Below, one piece after another: positions 63,201 to 63,869 of a stretch of DNA of 64,000 nt. How positions within the stretch are numbered: position 1 is the stretch's first letter; every line of letters starts with the position of its first letter. Origin of the DNA: Gari tellinella (taxonomy: Eukaryota; Mollusca; Bivalvia; Cardiida; Psammobiidae); contig OV277870.1 of assembly GCA_922989275.2 (NCBI GenBank), forward strand, positions 59,669,079 to 59,733,078, written 5' to 3'. Position numbers and translations under genes: made by a program. Under the pieces are notes generated by a model. It was not told the DNA's origin, ran no database searches, and saw nothing but the letters and a program-made list of their open reading frames with translations.

Positions 63201-63686
63201 GTCCTGGGGCCCGTTTTACTAAACTACTTGCGCAAAATTTTTGCGTAAGTCAAAATTTTAAATTTTAATTTATATTTTTTATTATCACTTGCTACAAACA
63301 GCAAATAGCCAGATCAGAGGACGCACTTTTTATGATCGAAAAATAAGAGTTAAACGATTTTGACTTACGCAAAAATTTTGCGTAAGTAGTTTAGTAAAAC
63401 GGGCCCCTGGACAGATAACACAGAAGGCATGTCCAGTATCTTTCCAGCAGGTAGCTTTAAACCAGATGGCAGTAGAGCAGGAAGCTGCTTTAGGATCATT
63501 CTGTTTTATTTTTAACCTGCCTTAAGTGGTCATGTGTATTCAAAGCTAGAAATAGACTATCTATGGCATGATTGTTTAAAGCATATTATTTATTTTCTTC
63601 TTCAGTTTTCTTTAAACAAGCTGACAGATCTGCTGAGACATGAGATTTGTTCTGCTGGGTTTACAGAGGTTCTCACCTTTGCCTTG
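9169..63686 (+). CDS. FARSB: Phenylalanyl-tRNA synthetase beta subunit, cytosolic (15 exons, 3' part beyond window)
   Basis: FARSB is the beta subunit of the (alpha-beta)2 cytosolic enzyme that charges tRNA-Phe. Beta holds the editing (B3/B4) domain and structural domains, while the alpha subunit holds the active site. Fifteen exons join in frame into 414 codons without a stop: 9169-9226, 23848-23903, 29679-29764, 30808-30864, 33575-33647, 36961-37020, 37921-37976, 41353-41503, 43390-43498, 45442-45574, 47691-47742, 55054-55115, 57759-57865, 61983-62083, 63606-63686. The protein follows animal FARSB closely ([12 protein letters not shown] start, [67 protein letters not shown]). The known protein is about 590 residues, so the C-terminal quarter to third lies to the right. 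All introns are GT-AG except intron 13, which is AT-AC. No stop, missing exon or broken splice site suggests loss of function. Confidence 0.96.
9227..12621. other. FARSB intron 1, left part
   Basis: There is no gene here. An 18-base C run is at about 9306-9323. Sequences near 9473-9530 and 10430-10500 (ACCGGTGTA, TTATTCGAACAC) are inverted relative to each other and may be the ends of a 1-kb TIR element, but the match is weak. A truncated retroposon lies at 10917-11049. Confidence 0.4.
10917..11049 (+). mobile_element. 5'-truncated retroposon tail with (CATT)n end
   Basis: The 133-bp piece ends GGGCCGTAAAACACC then CATT repeats. It is flanked by an exact 13-base direct repeat CAAATCGGCACGA (10904-10916 and 11050-11062), a typical target-site duplication of LINE-driven insertion. 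Confidence 0.8.
12622..13501. mobile_element. TIR DNA element, 880 bp, 6-bp duplication
   Basis: The ends CAGCGTTTTTTTTC and the inverted GAAAAAAAACGCTG are flanked by the direct repeat AGTAAT (12616-12621, 13502-13507). Subterminal regions are full of GGACCCGTTCCCAAT and related motifs on both sides. There is no transposase, so it is non-autonomous. Confidence 0.75.
13508..14115. other. Intron 1 stretch with nothing recognisable
   Basis: About 600 bases without a gene, TIR pair or tandem repeat that I can support. Confidence 0.4.
14116..15960. mobile_element. TIR element with GTCTCACACAGAACAC ends
   Basis: The left end AAGCCCGTCTCACACAGAAC and the right end in inverted order (GTTCTGTGTGAGACAGGCTT) form TIRs of more than 20 bases. 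The inside near both ends is built of short variants of TACGGT / CACGGTT. An ATIR element (14561-15808) sits within it. No coding capacity is seen. Confidence 0.75.
14561..15808 (+). mobile_element. ATIR element, subfamily AGCTCACCTGAGC (copy 1)
   Basis: It starts AGCTCACCTGAGCC, then GGCTCAAGGTGAGCTATTG closes a hairpin, then GTCGTCCGTCGTCG. Near the far end the inverted CAGGTGAGC (15776-15784) is followed by a GCCCCATGGGGC hairpin and CTCTTG. Inside are about three tandem copies of a roughly 300-bp unit (GGCCAGAGCTTAGATATTTG). An asymmetrical terminal inverted repeat plus a 3' hairpin is the layout of Helitron2/Helentron non-autonomous elements; that assignment is inference. Confidence 0.65.
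15961..18448. other. Intron 1, G/C-run-rich stretch
   Basis: There is no gene here. It contains homopolymer C and G runs (16949-16962, 17097-17111) and the tandem repeat 16960-17720. Confidence 0.5.
16960..17720. repeat. Tandem repeat of about 160-180 bp, 4-5 copies
   Basis: Each copy has TGATGTGTAGATCAAATGACT, GATGGTTGGGTGTTGA, then AAATTTTAACGCCATCAA and a C-rich TTCACCCCC. Copies differ by many small changes, so it is an old array. Confidence 0.75.
18449..19100 (+). mobile_element. Truncated ATIR element body
   Basis: It has two to three copies of the unit TTTACACTCTAGAGGCCACA / TATCTACCTTTGAATTGCTG, the same as the body of the intact element at 40117-41180. It lacks the AGCTC start and the terminal hairpin, so both ends are lost. 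Confidence 0.7.
19101..20296. other. Intron 1 stretch with SINE-like piece
   Basis: A short hairpin is at 19465-19500 (CATACCAGTG / CACTGGTAT). Positions about 19840-20140 share blocks such as AAGGCGTTATGACC with the minus-strand SINE at about 23065-23645, in the opposite orientation. No gene is seen. Confidence 0.45.
20297..21628 (+). mobile_element. ATIR element, subfamily AGCTCGAC (copy 1)
   Basis: It starts AGCTCGACTTTTTCGAAAAG closing a hairpin, then GTCTGCGTC repeats. The far end has the inverted AAAGTCGAGC (21591-21600), a hairpin AGCACC..GGTGCT and CTCG. The body is about seven tandem copies of a roughly 155-bp unit (CAAAAGGGCAACTCATTACA, GAGTTATTGCCCTTG). It is complete and non-coding. 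Confidence 0.75.
21629..22300. repeat. Cluster of three palindromic repeats (AAACAGTTTGGATCC type)
   Basis: Copies are at about 21654-21722, 21804-21872 and 21995-22062. The first is a near-perfect inverted repeat, AACAGTTTGGATCCTGATC on one arm and GACGCCGGG / CCCGGCGTC in the middle. The other two are degraded. Confidence 0.7.
22592..22736. repeat. Large imperfect inverted repeat (foldback)
   Basis: The left arm CCTTAAAAGTGTACAGTATG through AAGACTGTTTCGC pairs with the right arm GCAAACAGTCTT through CATACCGTACACTTTTAAGG. The centre CCTCGGCTTCGCCTCGG is itself a hairpin. It could be a MITE reduced to two arms. Confidence 0.75.
22740..23060. other. Intron 1 stretch, nothing recognised
   Basis: No gene, TIR pair or tandem repeat can be supported here. 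Confidence 0.4.
23065..23645 (-). mobile_element. tRNA-derived SINE, minus strand
   Basis: The minus strand from about 23640 begins with a tRNA-like head: box A CATAGCTCAGTGGTAGAC and box B GGGTTCAATCC. It is followed by a long unrelated body and a TTTACCTTTACC-like tail at the left. Exact ends and target duplication were not resolved. Confidence 0.55.
23848..23903 (+). CDS. FARSB: FARSB exon 2
   Basis: It encodes residues 20-38, with [15 protein letters not shown] matching the N-terminal domain of FARSB. The acceptor is TTTTTCAG|CATTTG and the donor GCT|GTAAGT. The phase fits exon 1. Confidence 0.96.
23928..24117. mobile_element. MITE-A copy, intron 2
   Basis: Terminal motif GGCTCCAGATAAG and the inverse CTTATCTGGAGC enclose the palindrome CTCATTAGAATTGTCTC / GACAATTCTAATGAG. 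This is the first of at least 14 copies of the family in this gene. It is about 190 bp and non-coding. Confidence 0.85.
24325..25603 (+). mobile_element. ATIR element, subfamily AGCTCACCTGAGC (copy 2)
   Basis: It has the same start and body as the copy at 14561. The far end CAGGTGAGC (25571-25579) is followed by the hairpin GGGCCATGGCCC and CTCTTG. The right half holds a piece of another head type (TGCCCCTGCAGTTGGGGGCA at about 25020) and a broken MITE-B (about 25218-25420). Confidence 0.65.
25608..25992. repeat. VNTR of about 60-65 bp derived from a transposon end
   Basis: Units read TTTTTTGGACACGGGAAAAC then TTTGTTTCCCCGAC, a palindrome that is also the subterminal part of the enclosing TIR element. 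There are seven units. A 36-bp ATIR relic (25753-25788) separates units 3 and 4, as part of a larger duplication of roughly 190 bp. Confidence 0.85.
26680..27060. other. Intron 2 stretch, no gene
   Basis: It contains a diverged echo of the sequence left of the 24216 element (TTTGAAAAGTG.TCAC) but no gene, TIR or tandem repeat that I can define. Confidence 0.35.
27095..29085. repeat. Minisatellite of about 39 bp, interrupted by an ATIR element
   Basis: Units AAGTATTTGGTATACTTACC..TTATGTCTCCAAG occur at 27095-27220 and resume at 28360, giving about 20 units in all. Variation in the units (GGTACACTTACTG, GTTAGACTT) indicates an old array. The ATIR insertion 27223-28353 split it. Confidence 0.85.
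27223..28353 (+). mobile_element. ATIR element, subfamily AGCTCACCTGGCAC
   Basis: It starts AGCTCACCTGGCACGTAGTG, closing to GCCAATGTGAGCTTTTAGG, then GTCCGTCCGTCCGTCC. The far end has the inverted CAGGTGAGC (28321-28329) and a GGGCCATAGTGGCCC hairpin, then TTG. The body is seven copies of a roughly 145-bp unit (CTAGGTCACTAGGTCAAAT, CCTTGTTAACACTCTAGAG). Confidence 0.75.
29139..29650. mobile_element. MITE-B copy, split by a MITE-C at its centre
   Basis: TTAA-flanked with CCCATTACCCCATA at the left and TAATTGGG at the right; the GTAAAGCAGAA.. / ..TTCTGCTTTAC arms are interrupted. The usual central GCCTTAAGGC holds a complete MITE-C (29220-29475) in its TTAA, which is duplicated on both sides. 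Confidence 0.85.
29220..29475. mobile_element. MITE-C copy, TTAA-flanked
   Basis: It begins TTAACTCTTTGAACCCTAGT and ends GGAAAGGGTTAA. The inner palindrome ACCCTGATCATAGAGC / GAGCCCTCTGATCAGGGT lies in the middle. It is about 250 bp and non-coding; TTAA at both ends suggests piggyBac-type mobilisation. Confidence 0.85.
29679..29764 (+). CDS. FARSB: FARSB exon 3
   Basis: It encodes an acidic linker ([10 protein letters not shown]..) and then [10 protein letters not shown], the conserved lead into the first folded part. The acceptor is CACTATAG and the donor AG|GTGCGT, a weaker donor than in the other exons (phase 2). Confidence 0.95.
29953..30152. mobile_element. MITE-A copy, intron 3
   Basis: GGGCTCCAGATATGATGG to CTTATCTGGCGCTCTG around CTCATTAGAATCGTCTCTTC / GAGAGGATTCTAATGAG. 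Confidence 0.8.
30808..30864 (+). CDS. FARSB: FARSB exon 4
   Basis: It encodes [18 protein letters not shown], conserved in the family. The acceptor is TTGTAG and the donor AG|GTATGT. The phase is 2 on both sides. Confidence 0.96.
30887..31444. mobile_element. MITE-A copy interrupted by a LINE fragment, intron 4
   Basis: The left half (GGGCTCCAGATAAC through CAATTCTAATG) and the right half (CATATGGTTTAATGCAG through TTATCTGGTGC) flank foreign DNA at about 31001-31378. It starts 22 bases after the exon 4 donor. Confidence 0.8.
31001..31378 (-). mobile_element. LINE 3' fragment, minus strand
   Basis: The minus strand encodes a 64-residue end with the motif [20 protein letters not shown], the pattern seen at the C-terminus of non-LTR retrotransposon reverse transcriptases (family knowledge). 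A short 3' UTR follows, and a (GATA)n-like tail at 31003-31025. It is a 5'-truncated insertion. Confidence 0.65.
31505..31745. repeat. 40-bp minisatellite, about 6 copies
   Basis: The unit GATATATCATATCAACAAAT plus ATTGGTGGGAAACCTGTATT is repeated with few changes in intron 4. Confidence 0.9.
31867..32183. mobile_element. TIR MITE with GGGCCCGTTTCATA end
   Basis: The left GGGCCCGTTTCATAAAGAAT and the right inverse ATTCTCTATGAAACGCTACCC enclose about 315 bp with further internal copies of the arm. It is inserted in a palindromic AAACAGTTTGGATCC-type repeat whose halves flank it. Confidence 0.65.
32504..32574. repeat. Palindromic repeat, intron 4
   Basis: GCAAATAGTTTTGAGCCTGA / ATCTGGGTCTACACTGCTTGC, with a central GGCTCCTATAGGAGCC palindrome. 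Confidence 0.7.
32647..32827. mobile_element. MITE-A copy, intron 4
   Basis: A complete copy with a perfect centre CTCATTAGAATCGTCTC / GAGACGATTCTAATGAG. Confidence 0.85.
33168..33547. mobile_element. TA-flanked MITE-E (CAGCGCTCCCTC / GAGCACTG), next to exon 5
   Basis: The ends CAGCGCTCCCTCTC and the inverse GGAAGGAGCACTG are each flanked by TA. Inside is the perfect palindrome GACGCCGCGTAACGCGGCGTC with ATCCAGATC arms. A GGGAGTCGTTGTTGGGAGGG repeat is near the right end. CAG..CTG ends with TA fit pogo/Tigger-like elements. Confidence 0.75.
33575..33647 (+). CDS. FARSB: FARSB exon 5
   Basis: It encodes [14 protein letters not shown] and MQQLQILPA, up to residue 110. The acceptor is TTCTTGCAG and the donor GCA|GTAAGT. 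A TA-flanked transposon (33168-33547) ends only 27 bases before the exon, just ahead of its pyrimidine tract. Confidence 0.95.
33700..34955. repeat. 31-bp minisatellite, about 40 copies, intron 5
   Basis: The unit CTACTACACAAACACACACT plus CAGTAAAGCTG is repeated head to tail with CAG/CAA, ACT/GCT and single-base length changes. Confidence 0.95.
34975..35236 (+). mobile_element. SINE with 10-bp target duplication
   Basis: The 262-bp insertion right after the minisatellite is flanked by the exact direct repeat ACCACAAAAC (34965-34974, 35237-35246). The head GACGTGGTCTGGTGGTAATG is tRNA box A-like and the tail is AACAAATAAACTTTGA. Confidence 0.75.
35302..35547. mobile_element. MITE-B copy, TTAA-flanked
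   Basis: TTAACCCCTTACCCCATAG to GGGGGAATGGTTAA, around GTAAAGCAGAATGCGCC / GAGCATTCTGCTTTAC. This copy is uninterrupted. Confidence 0.85.
35660..35776. repeat. Degraded palindromic repeat, partly duplicated
   Basis: Two adjacent copies of GATCCTGATCAGGCACCTTG / ACGC.GTGTTTGATCTA end in AACTGTTTGC. Confidence 0.6.
35971..36165. mobile_element. MITE-A copy, intron 5
   Basis: AGCTCCAGATAAGAGGAG to CTTATCTGGAGCCCTG with centre CTCATTAGAATCGTCTC / GAGACGATTCTAATGAA. It is in the opposite orientation to several other copies. Confidence 0.85.
36195..36605. mobile_element. Degraded MITE-B holding a MITE-C
   Basis: A MITE-B half (GGCTGAAAGTAAAAGCAGAATGC) ends at 36330. MITE-C 36331-36577 (TTAACTCTTTGAACCCTAGT to GGAAAGGGTTAA) follows, then the remnant of the other MITE-B half. 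This is the second case of MITE-C in the centre of MITE-B. Confidence 0.75.
36607..36861. mobile_element. MITE-B copy, TTAA-flanked
   Basis: TTAACCTTTTACCCCATAG to GGGAAAGGGTTAA, with the centre GCGCCTTAAGGCGC intact. It ends 99 bases before exon 6. Confidence 0.85.
36961..37020 (+). CDS. FARSB: FARSB exon 6
   Basis: It encodes [18 protein letters not shown], residues 111-130, at the start of the B3/B4 editing domain region. The acceptor is TATCCACAG and the donor GAG|GTAAGA. Confidence 0.96.
37038..37267. mobile_element. Degraded MITE-A, intron 6
   Basis: AGCTCCACATAAAAGGG to CTTATCTGGGGC. The centre is damaged and a short A/T-rich piece is inserted near 37180-37230. Confidence 0.7.
37586..37835. 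mobile_element. MITE-B copy, intron 6
   Basis: CCATTACCCCATATC through GTAAAGCAGAATGCGCC / GGCACATTCTGCTTTAC to GGGTTAATGGGTTAA. It ends 85 bases before exon 7. Confidence 0.8.
37921..37976 (+). CDS. FARSB: FARSB exon 7
   Basis: It encodes [18 protein letters not shown], a hallmark stretch of the B3/B4 domain. The acceptor is TGATTTACAG and the donor AG|GTAAGT (phase 2). Confidence 0.96.
38020..39435. other. Intron 7 block with possible hAT-like ends
   Basis: CAGTGTTCCCCC at 38029 and TAACACTG at about 39432 could be ends of one insertion, but the TIR is too short to be sure. The block has the 131-bp tandem repeat and no gene. Confidence 0.35.
38609..39000. repeat. 131-bp tandem repeat, three copies
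   Basis: Copies start TTTGACTTCATTCTTCATCT at about 38609, 38740 and 38871. They are almost identical, so the duplication is recent. Confidence 0.9.
39980..41209. mobile_element. MITE-A copy split by an ATIR element, intron 7
   Basis: The left part (GGGCTCCAGATAAGAG through AAGATTTTAGTTTTT) and the right part (TTAAATACTCCCCTTATCTT) rejoin to the normal MITE-A sequence when 40117-41180 is removed. Confidence 0.85.
40117..41180 (+). mobile_element. ATIR element, subfamily AGCTCACCTGAGCTAG
   Basis: It starts AGCTCACCTGAGCTAGCTCA closing GGGTGAGCTATTG. The far end GGTGAGCGATATCAGG leads into the hairpin GGGCCTTCAGGCCC and CTCTTG. The body is four to five copies of a roughly 150-bp unit (TTTACACTCTAGAGGCCACA, ATCTACCTTTGAATTGCTG). 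It inserted in a T-run of MITE-A without visible duplication. Confidence 0.8.
41353..41503 (+). CDS. FARSB: FARSB exon 8
   Basis: This is the largest exon in the window (151 bp), up to residue 199. It encodes [16 protein letters not shown] and [15 protein letters not shown], the editing-domain core. The acceptor is TATTTCTCAG and the donor TCC|GTAAGT. Confidence 0.97.
41547..41692. mobile_element. Partial MITE-A, intron 8
   Basis: The left end AGCTCCAGACAAGAG and centre CTCATTAGAATAGTCTCG / GAGACGATTCTGATGAG are present. The right third is missing after GAGAAAATG. Confidence 0.8.
42298..42511. mobile_element. MITE-D copy 1, TTAA-flanked, 214 bp
   Basis: TTAACCCTTAGCC.GCC to GGCAGGCTAAGGTTTAA. 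Inside is a long perfect palindrome, TTGGATCCGGATGAGACGCC / GGCGTCTCATCCGGATCCAA. An inverted twin of the same length lies at 60814-61027. Confidence 0.9.
42695..42947. mobile_element. MITE-B copy, intron 8
   Basis: TTAACCCTTTACCC to GGGGTAAAGGGTTAA, with centre GTGCCTTAAGGCAC. A second degraded MITE-B half follows up to about 43135. Confidence 0.85.
43173..43363. mobile_element. MITE-A copy, intron 8
   Basis: A complete copy, GGGCTCCAGATAAGGGGAG to CTTATCTGGAGACC. It ends 26 bases before exon 9. Confidence 0.85.
43390..43498 (+). CDS. FARSB: FARSB exon 9
   Basis: It encodes [20 protein letters not shown] and [12 protein letters not shown], with the conserved editing-domain strand. The acceptor is TTTTTTACAG and the donor G|GTAAAT (phase 1). 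Confidence 0.97.
43637..44450 (+). mobile_element. Decayed ATIR element with an internal foldback
   Basis: The head AGCTGGCTGAGCAAAGCTGA / GGGTGAGCTTTTGC and later body pieces (GTTTACACTCTAGTAACA at about 44285) belong to the 40117 subfamily. Between them, 44056-44167 is a large inverted repeat (CATTATTTATCATTCTTAAT / ATGATAAATAATG) around a CGCTCGCCAAGGCTCGC core. Confidence 0.6.
44823..45013. mobile_element. MITE-A copy, intron 9
   Basis: A complete copy with centre CTCATTAGAATCGTCTC / GAGACGATTCTAATGAG. Confidence 0.85.
45057..45284. mobile_element. MITE-B copy, intron 9
   Basis: TTAACCTCTTTC to GTGAAGTGGGTTAA, with GTAAAGCAGAATGTGCC / GGCACATTCTGCTTTAC. It ends shortly before the acceptor repeats of exon 10. 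Confidence 0.8.
45299..45441 (+). repeat. 36-bp repeat carrying the exon 10 splice acceptor, four copies
   Basis: The unit GTACTGTGAGGTGATGATGT plus TCTGTATATTACAG gives AG at 45333, 45369, 45405 and 45441. Use of any of the first three would add GTGTACTGTGA.., which in the frame of exon 10 meets TGA after three codons. Only the last is productive. Confidence 0.93.
45442..45574 (+). CDS. FARSB: FARSB exon 10
   Basis: It encodes [19 protein letters not shown] and [19 protein letters not shown], the end of the B3/B4 region. The acceptor ACAG at 45438-45441 is the last of four identical acceptors spaced 36 bases apart; only this one keeps the frame open. The donor AT|GTAAGT is the first of about 20 copies, because the last 61 bases of the exon with the donor are repeated as a 78-bp minisatellite downstream. 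Confidence 0.95.
45514..47090 (+). repeat. 78-bp minisatellite made of exon 10 end plus 5' splice site, about 20 copies
   Basis: Copy 1 (45514-45591) is the true end of exon 10 with its donor. Later copies keep GTACTGGACATTATAGTGAC, the CAGTACTGTGAG codons and CAT|GTAAGTAGTCTGGGTT. Most differ from the exon at two sites (TTC to TAC, GAG GAA to GAG CAA). A 12-base insertion is at about 46004-46016. The length of 78 keeps long open frames on the minus strand that mean nothing. The upstream AG lacks a pyrimidine tract, so the copies look like donors without acceptors. Confidence 0.95.
47090..47338. mobile_element. MITE-C copy, intron 10
   Basis: TTTGAACCCTAGTC to GGGAGGAAAGATTTAA, with the inner palindrome GAGGGCTCCTTACGGAGCCCTC. 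The left end is damaged. It follows the last minisatellite unit directly. Confidence 0.75.
47691..47742 (+). CDS. FARSB: FARSB exon 11
   Basis: It encodes [17 protein letters not shown], linking editing and B5 regions. The acceptor is TGTATTTCAG and the donor CCA|GTAAGT. Confidence 0.94.
48423..48495 (+). tRNA. tRNA-like sequence (anticodon position GGT) within the miniature LTR
   Basis: 73 bases fold as a full cloverleaf. The acceptor GACTCGG pairs with TTGGGTC (three wobble pairs) plus discriminator A. The D stem is GCTC/GAGC and the anticodon stem TTGGC/GCCAG with loop ATGGTAA. The T stem CTGGG/CCCAG has loop TTCGAGT. Box A GTAGCTCAGTGG and box B GGTTCGAGTCC are intact, and TTTTT follows at 48500. 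GGT (Thr) is not a usual eukaryotic anticodon, and the sequence is part of an LTR, so I treat it as tRNA-derived, not as a normal tRNA gene. Confidence 0.6.
48519..48531 (+). promoter_or_regulatory. Primer binding site of the miniature LTR element
   Basis: TGGCGCCCAACGT is identical to the first 13 bases of the Gypsy primer site at 1749-1766; the match then stops. Confidence 0.75.
48748..50028. mobile_element. TA-flanked pogo/Tigger-like non-autonomous element, 1.28 kb
   Basis: TIRs CAGTCGAACTTCAGTATCTC and the inverse GAGATACTGGTGCTCGACTG are flanked by TA. The host repeat sequence ACATATCTAAATGAC is restored on removal. The subterminal DNA has several CGAAATA / TCGAGAT motifs. No transposase frame is visible. 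Confidence 0.8.
51100..52080. repeat. Decayed MITE-B remnants, intron 11
   Basis: Pieces at about 51100-51330, 51470-51620 and 51830-52015 each keep parts of AAAGCAGGTTGAAAGTAAAG or TGGAGGAATAAATTAGAGG. None is complete. Confidence 0.6.
52087..52338. mobile_element. MITE-B copy, TTAA-flanked, nearly intact
   Basis: TTAACCCATTACCCCATAG to GGGAAAGGGTTAA, with GTAAAGCAGAATGTGCC / GGCACATTCTGCTTTAC. This is the best example of the family. Confidence 0.9.
52361..53508 (+). mobile_element. ATIR element, subfamily AGCTCGCCTG
   Basis: It starts AGCTCGCCTGTTCGTAGAAC closing AGCAGAGCTAATG. The far end has the inverted CAGGCGAGC (53472-53480), then a GGTGGCTTTGACACC hairpin and TTTCTGG. The body is five copies of a roughly 182-bp unit (GGTTAAAGTTTTTTGGACGG, GTATGGAGGTTCATTTGGGG). 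Confidence 0.75.
53513..53679. repeat. Tandem repeat of about 46 bp, four copies
   Basis: The unit CAGTAAAGCAGAAAGCTCTT plus AAGGATTTTTCCTGAAGCTTAC is resumed at 54962 on the far side of the 53680-54961 insertion. Confidence 0.85.
53680..54961. mobile_element. Long-TIR element, TA-flanked, 1.28 kb
   Basis: Ends TAGGTCGTTTGCAGTTC and the inverse lie in TA. The inverted similarity extends, imperfectly, about 120 bases (to the ACCAACTCTGAC block). Removal restores the 46-bp repeat unit (GCTTACCAG). A MITE-A copy is nested inside. No transposase is seen. Confidence 0.85.
54314..54505. mobile_element. MITE-A copy nested in the long-TIR element
   Basis: ACTCCAGATAAGGGGAG to CTTATCTGGAGCTCTG around CTCATTAGAACAGTCTC / GAGACGATTCTAATGAG. 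Confidence 0.85.
55054..55115 (+). CDS. FARSB: FARSB exon 12
   Basis: It encodes [20 protein letters not shown], the start of the B5 domain (tRNA-contacting fold). The acceptor is TTTGTTTGCAG and the donor GA|GTAAGT. The last 22 or so bases plus the donor recur as a 52-bp minisatellite over the next 2 kb. Confidence 0.95.
55146..55353. mobile_element. MITE with CTCTTTGCATGCTGGG ends (copy 1)
   Basis: TTAACTCTTTGCATGCTGGG at the left and CTAGCATGCAAAGAATT at the right, inserted in the TTAA of a minisatellite unit. The inner palindrome has the GGATCCTGATGAGACGCC type. A second copy is at about 56930-57145. Confidence 0.75.
55930..56403. mobile_element. TIR element, 474 bp, 6-bp duplication, inside the exon 12 minisatellite
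   Basis: TIRs ACATAGATATCTTAA and the inverse TTAAGATATCTATGT are flanked by ATTAAC (55924-55929, 56404-56409), which is part of the minisatellite unit. It is non-coding. Confidence 0.85.
56930..57145. mobile_element. MITE with CTTTGCATGCTGGG ends (copy 2)
   Basis: Similar in length and sequence to the copy at 55146, again at a TTAA of the minisatellite unit (..CAAAGAATTAACAAG). The left TTAA is lost to ATCAAAT. Confidence 0.7.
57338..57597 (+). mobile_element. Truncated ATIR head
   Basis: AGCTCCCCTGAGCCAAAGGA then TGAGCTATCGTAATTG and CCGTCCGGTGTCTGACATCC. The body stops after about 260 bases and no terminal hairpin is found. Confidence 0.6.
57598..57660 (+). pseudogene. Decayed partial copy of FARSB exon 13
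   Basis: CTTATTTACAGCATAAC followed by GATGTATCTTAGATCTGAAG copies the acceptor and two pieces of exon 13 (57745-57825) with an internal deletion of about 34 bases. The frame contains a stop. It lies 160 bases upstream of the true exon. Confidence 0.75.
57759..57865 (+). CDS. FARSB: FARSB exon 13
   Basis: It encodes [15 protein letters not shown] and KVEVPPTRA of the B5 domain. The acceptor is TTATTTACAG. Its end is not followed by GT: it ends at ...GCT G and the intron starts ATATCCTTT, a U12-type donor. The phase is 1. Confidence 0.95.
57907..58094. mobile_element. MITE-A copy near the AT-AC donor
   Basis: AGCCAGATAAGGGGAG to GAACGGGAGCCCTG around CTCATTAGAATCTGCTC / GACAATTCTAATGAG. It begins about 40 bases after the U12 donor. 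Confidence 0.8.
58389..58636. mobile_element. MITE-C copy, intron 13
   Basis: CTCTTTGAACCCTAGTCACG to GGGAGGAAAGAATTAA. The palindrome GGGCTCCTTAAGGAGCCC is intact. A partial relative precedes it at about 58100-58330. Confidence 0.8.
58847..60267. mobile_element. TTAA-flanked element, 1.42 kb, non-coding
   Basis: TTAA at 58843-58846 and 60268-60271; ends CTCTTTGCGGCC and the inverse CTGCAAAGAG. It is inserted within a palindromic GGATCCTGATGAGATGC repeat, whose other arm (CCAAGCTGTTTGC) follows on the right. Subterminal GCATATATGCG / GCGTAGGCGTGACC motifs are repeated near the right end. TTAA with C-T-C ends is piggyBac-like; no transposase is seen. Confidence 0.75.
60633..61343. mobile_element. 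hAT-like TIR element
   Basis: The ends CAGGGTTTTCCCTGGC and the inverse GCCTAGGGAAAACCCTG match the CAGGG..CCCTG form of hAT elements. Flanks share GCAAG, but an exact 8-bp duplication is not seen. No transposase; a MITE-D is nested within. Confidence 0.65.
60814..61027. mobile_element. MITE-D copy 2, TTAA-flanked, 214 bp
   Basis: Inverted relative to 42298-42511 and of the same length. TTAACCCTTAGCCTGCC to GGCGGGCTAAGGGTTAA. The central palindrome GAGACGCCGAGTAACTCGGC is intact. Confidence 0.9.
61464..61791 (+). mobile_element. SINE, 328 bp, 11-bp target duplication
   Basis: It is flanked by an exact CAATATTGCTG (61453-61463, 61792-61802). The head has GGGGCCTCCATGGCCTAGTG (box A-like, partly duplicated at about 61530) and box B-like GAGTTTGAATCCC. 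The body GTGCCTGAAACAGTGCAGGA / TCTGGGGTCTTCATCCACC resembles molluscan SINE cores (from memory). The tail is CCAAATCAAATCAA. Confidence 0.85.
61983..62083 (+). CDS. FARSB: FARSB exon 14
   Basis: With the last base of exon 13 it reads [11 protein letters not shown], collinear with animal FARSB (RADIIHACD). The upstream intron ends ..GTGCAC, not AG. IANQ at the end leads into the catalytic-like core. The donor is CAG|GTAACT. Confidence 0.95.
62150..62610. repeat. Tandem repeat of about 180 bp (two copies) after a CCGT-rich head
   Basis: CCGTCCGTCTGTCCGTCCGT near 62155. Then two copies of a unit with TTTTAGTCAAAGTTTAAGTC / ACAGCAACCAAATTTGGCAT / GAGGTCATCATCACATGC at about 62340-62460 and 62520-62625. 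It is probably another decayed repeat element. Confidence 0.65.
62700..62740 (+). pseudogene. Fragment copied from FARSB exon 14
   Basis: GATGTGGCGATAGCCTA then TTTTCAACA repeats exon 14 (GACGTGGCGATAGCCTATGG, TTTCAACAAC) with small changes, 700 bases downstream of the exon. Confidence 0.65.
62775..63025. mobile_element. MITE-B copy, intron 14
   Basis: CCCATTACCCATAGCC to GGGGTAATGGATTAA, with GCAAAGCAGAATGTGCC / GGCACATTCTGCTTTAC. Confidence 0.85.
63207..63408. mobile_element. Foldback MITE with TIRs of about 46 bp
   Basis: GGGCCCGTTTTACTAAACTA plus CTTGCGCAAAATTTTTGCGT at the left matches the inverse at the right (GTTTAGTAAAACGGGCCC). The ends carry CTG on both sides, which may be a 3-bp duplication. 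The middle is only about 100 bp. Confidence 0.85.
63606..63686 (+). CDS. FARSB: FARSB exon 15, last exon in the window
   Basis: It encodes [17 protein letters not shown] and FTEVLTFAL, residues 388-414, the start of the catalytic-like B6/B7 core. The acceptor is TTCTTCAG and the donor TTG|GTAAGT. About 175 more residues are expected beyond position 64000. Confidence 0.96.
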
Positions 63687-63869
63687 GTAAGTAGATAAAA
63701 AAAGCACTCTTGCCTTGGATCATTCCAAATACATCCATAACGCCCAACCTCGAATTTACCTCGACTCCTGTGAAGTAGGGGTTGTTGTTTCTGCTAAGGT
63801 TTAACGTCCCGCTCAAGTGCTGAAGGTACCTCATCCAGAGATGACATGGGGTAGGGGGAATAGAACCAA

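Noticed and set aside
9169..63686. FARSB as a pseudogene because of heavy repeat load and duplicated splice sites
   Set aside because: All 15 exons keep frame, conserved motifs and good splice sites; nothing in the coding part is broken.
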